Positions 60,840 to 64,000 of a stretch of DNA of 64,000 bases are shown in pieces. The notes beneath the pieces are model-generated. The model was not told the DNA's origin. It saw only the letters and a list, made by a program, of their open reading frames with translations, and made no database searches. The position numbers were made by a program, and so were the translations under genes. The stretch is from Paeniglutamicibacter sp. Y32M11 (lineage in GTDB: Bacteria; Actinomycetota; Actinomycetes; Actinomycetales; Micrococcaceae). The DNA lies in contig NZ_CP079107.1 of assembly GCF_019285735.1 (NCBI RefSeq), positions 3,720,001-3,784,000 of the forward strand. The letters are read 5' to 3'. Each line of letters starts with the position of its first letter. The stretch's first letter is position 1.

Positions 60840-62759
60840 ATGGATTCTCCACCGTCACGTCCTAAACAAGCCACTGCAAGCATCGACGGGGCACCCGTAG
60901 CCGGGCCCCGGGAACACGGATCAACCCCCGGTCGGCCCGGTGGCCGCGTGCGAAACGCCCTGCGCCATGCCGCCAGGGAACCAGCGTTCGGCATCCACCC
61001 CGGTCTGGTTCCGGGCATCAGTGTCGAAGACACCGGAGCGAAGTTCCCCACCCGGCGCAGCGTGTTTGTCTTCGCACTGGCCCTCACGCTGGCGGTCCTC
61101 GGCTGGGCCATCCTCGCCCCGGCCAACCTCAACGAGGTCGGCACCATCATGCAAAGCTGGGTGGTCACACACTTCGGATGGCTGTTCAACGCCACCGTGG
61201 TTGCCATCGTGGTGTTCATGCTGGTGGTAGGTTTTGGCCCCACCGGCAAGATCCGCCTCGGCGCCGATGACAGCACCCCGGAGTACTCCACGCTTTCGTG
61301 GATCTCCATGCTGTTCGCCGCGGGCCTGGGCATCGGGCTGGTCTTCTACGGGCCGCTCGAACCGCTCACCCATTTCCTGTCCCCGCCTCCGTCCACTGAT
61401 GCCGAGGCGGGCACCACCGCTGCGGTCCTGCCGGCCATGACCGACGCCTTCTTGCACCAGGCCACCTTCGCCTGGTGCATCTACGCCTTGGTCGGTGGCG
61501 CGCTGGCCTACGCCTCGTACCGGCGTGGGCGGCTGCCGCTGATCTCCTCTTTGTTCGAGCCGGTCTTCCCCGACGGCAACAACCGAATCTTGGGCAAGAT
61601 CATCGATATCTTTGCCGTCCTGGTCACGTTGTTCGGCACCGCGACCTCGCTGGGCATCGGGGCCCTGCAGATCCGTACCGGAACTTCGATCATCACTGGC
61701 CAGGAGCTGGGCAACGGATTTGTCGTGGTGGTCATCAGCGTGCTGACCATCGTCTTCACCATCTCCGCGGTGGCAGGCATCAAGACCGGTATCCGGTTGC
61801 TGTCCAATGCCAATATGGCTCTGGTCATCGCGCTGGCCGTCTTCGCGCTGCTGGCCGGCCCGACGTTCTTCCTGCTCGACCTGCTGCCGGCCTCGCTCAT
61901 CGCCTTTGTCGGCAATCTGCCGGACATGCTCACCGTCTTTGCCAGCCAGGGCTCGGCCCAACAGGATTACCTGACCAGCTGGACCACCCTGTACTGGGCC
62001 TGGTGGATCTCGTGGTCCCCGTTTGTTGGCATGTTCATCGCCAAGATTTCCAAGGGCCGCACCCTGCGCGAATTTGTCACGGTCGTGGTCTTTGTCCCCT
62101 CGGCGATCTCCATCGGATGGTTCACGGTCTTCGGCGGCAACGCGATCTGGATGAACATGAACGGCAAAGACATGGCCGTGGAGGGTGCCGGCGAGAACGT
62201 TATGTTCGACTTGCTGGGCAACCTTCCTTTCGGCAACGTCACGTCGATCATTTGCCTCTTGGCCATCGTCGTCTTCTTTGTCACCGCCGCCGACTCGGCC
62301 AGCAATGTCATGGGCTCGATGTCGCAGTCGGGCCGACCCGTGCCCTCGAAGGCGGTGACCATCACCTGGGCAGCGGCGCTCGGATTGATTGCCATGTTCC
62401 TGTTGCTGGCCGGCGGCCGAAACGCCCTCTCGGGCTTGCAGTCGATCATGGTGACCTGCGCCTTGCCGTTCGCCATCATCCTGATCGGCGTCATGGTCTC
62501 CTGGGCCAGGGACCTGCGCAACGATCCGCTGATGATTCGTCGCAGGTACGCGCAGGAGGCCATCAGGCGCGGCGTACGCATGGGCATCGATGAACACGGT
62601 GACGACTTCGTGTTCGGCACCGCCCAGGTTGCGGAACAGGATGGCGCGGGCGCGGACTTCGAGAGCGACGATCCCGCCCTCACCGACTGGTACACGGACA
62701 ACGCCACACCTCAGACCGAGGAAGTTCTGCCGGATCCGCCAGCACCAGAAAAGGCCTAG
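60840..62759 (+). CDS. BCCT-family transporter (betaine/choline/carnitine)
   Basis: This 639-residue protein has twelve hydrophobic segments between about residues 75 and 560, with hydrophilic tails. It carries the BCCT signature WTTLYWAWWISWSPFVGMFIAKISKGRT and STLSWISMLFAAGLGIGLVFYGPLEPL. The family imports glycine betaine, choline, carnitine or ectoine with Na+ or H+, mostly in osmoprotection. The C-terminal tail is acidic (DFESDDPALTDW), and such tails sense osmolarity in BetP. The ATG at 60840 lacks a strong ribosome site. Confidence 0.93.
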   Translation: MDSPPSRPKQATASIDGAPVAGPREHGSTPGRPGGRVRNALRHAAREPAFGIHPGLVPGISVEDTGAKFPTRRSVFVFALALTLAVLGWAILAPANLNEVGTIMQSWVVTHFGWLFNATVVAIVVFMLVVGFGPTGKIRLGADDSTPEYSTLSWISMLFAAGLGIGLVFYGPLEPLTHFLSPPPSTDAEAGTTAAVLPAMTDAFLHQATFAWCIYALVGGALAYASYRRGRLPLISSLFEPVFPDGNNRILGKIIDIFAVLVTLFGTATSLGIGALQIRTGTSIITGQELGNGFVVVVISVLTIVFTISAVAGIKTGIRLLSNANMALVIALAVFALLAGPTFFLLDLLPASLIAFVGNLPDMLTVFASQGSAQQDYLTSWTTLYWAWWISWSPFVGMFIAKISKGRTLREFVTVVVFVPSAISIGWFTVFGGNAIWMNMNGKDMAVEGAGENVMFDLLGNLPFGNVTSIICLLAIVVFFVTAADSASNVMGSMSQSGRPVPSKAVTITWAAALGLIAMFLLLAGGRNALSGLQSIMVTCALPFAIILIGVMVSWARDLRNDPLMIRRRYAQEAIRRGVRMGIDEHGDDFVFGTAQVAEQDGAGADFESDDPALTDWYTDNATPQTEEVLPDPPAPEKA

Positions 62760-62764
62760 CCACG

Positions 62765-62802
62765 GGAACGGGCCGGCAGCGGAGACGCTGCTGGCCCGTT
62801 CC
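62765..62802 (+). terminator. Strong hairpin after the BCCT gene
   Basis: The 17-base arms 62765-62781 and 62786-62802 match at 16 positions around a GAGA tetraloop, starting 5 bases after the stop codon. The following T-tract is weak, but position and stability argue for a terminator. Confidence 0.75.
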
Positions 62803-62892
62803 GGTTCCGCGGATTGCTTCTGAGGCAGCAGAGGCCTTCAGGGAGCGCCCAGGCGATGTGCACCAGGATTGTTCGCTTGGGTGCCCTGTGTT

Positions 62893-63582
62893 TCAGCCCC
62901 GCAGCGACGCTCCTCCACAGACGGTGAGCACCTGGCCGGTAATCGACTTCCCCTTTTCACCAACGAGGAAACCAACCAGCGCCGCAACATCCTTCGGGTC
63001 CACCAACGCGCCCAACGGCGGTACTTGCGGTGGTACACCGGCCCGACGCGGATCGACCATCATCGGTGTATCGGTGGGGCCGGGAGCCACCACGTTGCAG
63101 GTGATTGAACGCTCCGCCAGCTCAATGGCCCAGCTACGTGATAGCCCACTGAGCGCCGACTTGGTCGCCGAATACTGGCTCTTCCCAGCCACCCCGGACA
63201 TGGTGCGACTGCCGATGAGCACCACGCGGGCGCCCTTCTCCATCTTGGGTGCCAGAACATTCAGCAGCACCGCCGGTGCCTGAACATGCACGGCCAACAT
63301 CCCGGCTAGGTTCCGTGCCTCCAGCTCGCCGAGTGCACCGGTCTGCATAAAGCCTGCCGCGTGGACGAATACCCGTGGAACATCTAATTCCCGGGCCAAT
63401 TCTTCCAAGGTCTCCAAGTCACCGAGATCCGCTTGAACCCACTGGAAAGACGTGGAATGCGCCTCGGGAACCTCCGGTTGACGCCGGCTCAGTCCGGTGA
63501 CGCGATAACCGGCGGCGAGCAATTCCAGAGCGATCGCTGCCCCAATGCCGGAGCTGACACCCGTAACAAGTGCGCTTTTCAT
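62893..63582 (-). CDS. Classical SDR-family oxidoreductase
   Basis: This 229-residue short-chain dehydrogenase has all canonical elements: the cofactor motif TGVSSGIGAAIALELL, HAAGF (normally NAAG), IGSR with the catalytic serine and YSATK with the catalytic Tyr and Lys, then NVVAPGPTDTPM and ITGQVLTVCGG. It begins directly after the stop of the sialidase-like gene (0-base gap), so the two are co-transcribed. It may act on a sugar or sugar acid; substrate unknown. Confidence 0.9.
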   Translation of the reverse strand: MKSALVTGVSSGIGAAIALELLAAGYRVTGLSRRQPEVPEAHSTSFQWVQADLGDLETLEELARELDVPRVFVHAAGFMQTGALGELEARNLAGMLAVHVQAPAVLLNVLAPKMEKGARVVLIGSRTMSGVAGKSQYSATKSALSGLSRSWAIELAERSITCNVVAPGPTDTPMMVDPRRAGVPPQVPPLGALVDPKDVAALVGFLVGEKGKSITGQVLTVCGGASLRG

Positions 63583-64000
63583 TTACTCGGCGTCCCCTTT
63601 GTAGACCCAGGACGGGTCCACCCGGACGTACTTGATGGCCTGGCGGAAGTAGGTGTAGGCCAGGTGCAGCGCCCCATCCTCACCCTGGTGAATCGACGGG
63701 TAGGAGAACTCGCGATTTAGTCCTTCACGTGAATTGTTGGACAGGCAGTAGCCGTCGCCGACTTCCAGATTGCGCCGCACCGGCCAGCTGTGACCCTCAT
63801 CCTCGGAAATGGCCACGGTGAGTGGCGCCCGCGGGGTACCCCAGAACGCTTTGCGTTCGTTGGGGTCCCGACCGATCAGGGGCTCAAAGGCCACTGGTCC
63901 GTCCACCGCCTCGTCCAGACCTTCATCATCAATCTCGTCATAGAGCGAGAGCCTGCGTTCGGTTTCTGCGGTCGCGCGGGAGTGGTTGTAAATCAGGGCT
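63583..64000 (-). CDS. Sialidase/BNR-repeat-like protein, N-terminus beyond window
   Basis: The minus-strand frame runs open to the window edge, giving the last 138 residues of a larger protein. The segments RAPLTVAISEDEGHSW (an Asp-box-like turn), FSYPSIHQGEDGALHLAYTY and RQAIKYVRVDPSW are typical of the final beta-propeller blade of the BNR_2 neuraminidase-like family. The arginine in NREFSYPS is placed like a sialidase triad arginine. It stops directly before the SDR start. Many members act on plant or microbial polysaccharides rather than sialic acid. Confidence 0.75.
   Translation of the reverse strand, partial: ALIYNHSRATAETERRLSLYDEIDDEGLDEAVDGPVAFEPLIGRDPNERKAFWGTPRAPLTVAISEDEGHSWPVRRNLEVGDGYCLSNNSREGLNREFSYPSIHQGEDGALHLAYTYFRQAIKYVRVDPSWVYKGDAE

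Noticed and set aside
60921-62597. 558-codon open frame on the minus strand opposite the BCCT gene
   Set aside because: It is a shadow of the real transporter gene: composition is rich in Asp, Gly, Gln and Arg with no family resemblance, while the plus strand carries clear BCCT motifs.
1-64000. CRISPR arrays, tRNA or rRNA genes, transposases, riboswitches
   Set aside because: No regularly spaced repeats, cloverleaf-like segments, transposase motifs or known aptamer patterns were recognised by eye; small structured RNAs could still be missed.

Overview
The window looks like chromosome of a high-GC actinobacterium, most probably Micrococcaceae (Arthrobacter/Glutamicibacter-like). The signs are GC-rich third positions, AGGA/AAAGG ribosome sites, frequent ATGA start/stop overlaps, paralogous acyl-CoA dehydrogenases and thiolase-like proteins of the actinobacterial steroid type, and an Arthrobacter-like nitrogen-scavenging gene set. 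I saw no insertion sequence, tRNA, rRNA or CRISPR array. Nearly all catabolic operons lie on the minus strand.

Region 1 (1-5190) holds a Tat-exported M20 peptidase cut by the window edge, an MFS carrier, and a luciferase-like oxidoreductase translationally coupled to a small esterase.

Region 2 (5191-29264) is the most striking part: three minus-strand blocks that read as a nearly complete aldolytic acyl side-chain degradation island. Block A is an R-specific enoyl-CoA hydratase (Hsd4B-like), EtfB, EtfA and a b-type cytochrome. Block B is a fused two-domain acyl-CoA dehydrogenase (FadE34/ChsE3-like), an ADP-forming acyl-CoA synthetase, a TetR regulator, a VOC protein, a cysteine-less thiolase-like protein, a zinc-ribbon-less DUF35 protein, an aldehyde dehydrogenase and an MFS carrier. 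Block C has the gene content of the mycobacterial igr operon: a FadE29/FadE28 pair, MFS, FadD17-like ligase, a ChsH2 split into MaoC and DUF35 genes, ChsH1, Ltp2 and a thioesterase. I infer two rounds of retro-aldol cleavage: a longer chain is shortened to an aldehyde, oxidised and re-activated, then propionyl-CoA is removed. Bile-acid or related steroid side chains are the obvious candidates, but no ring-degradation genes are in the window. Related inverted repeats precede the three blocks.

Region 3 (29865-39026) contains a TetR regulator, a large PLD/helicase/DUF3427 protein, an IclR regulator, an AbgT transporter with an M20 amidohydrolase, and a divergent Lrp-type regulator that appears frameshifted. 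Region 4 (40061-47352) is a nitrogen block: amtB, an unusual PII protein with Phe at the position of Tyr51, an ornithine-cyclodeaminase-family protein, a lipoprotein, a carbamoylase-like M20 enzyme, a sarcosine-oxidase-like flavoenzyme and a divergent LysR gene with a clear T-N11-A box.

Region 5 (47511-60182) is one long minus-strand array: an mhp-type meta-cleavage pathway (MhpB, C and D, an HpaI-type aldolase, MhpA), an ABC importer, a HAPMO-like Baeyer-Villiger monooxygenase, a TetR regulator and an atypical SDR. Region 6 (60840-64000) has a BCCT carrier, an SDR and a truncated sialidase-like gene.
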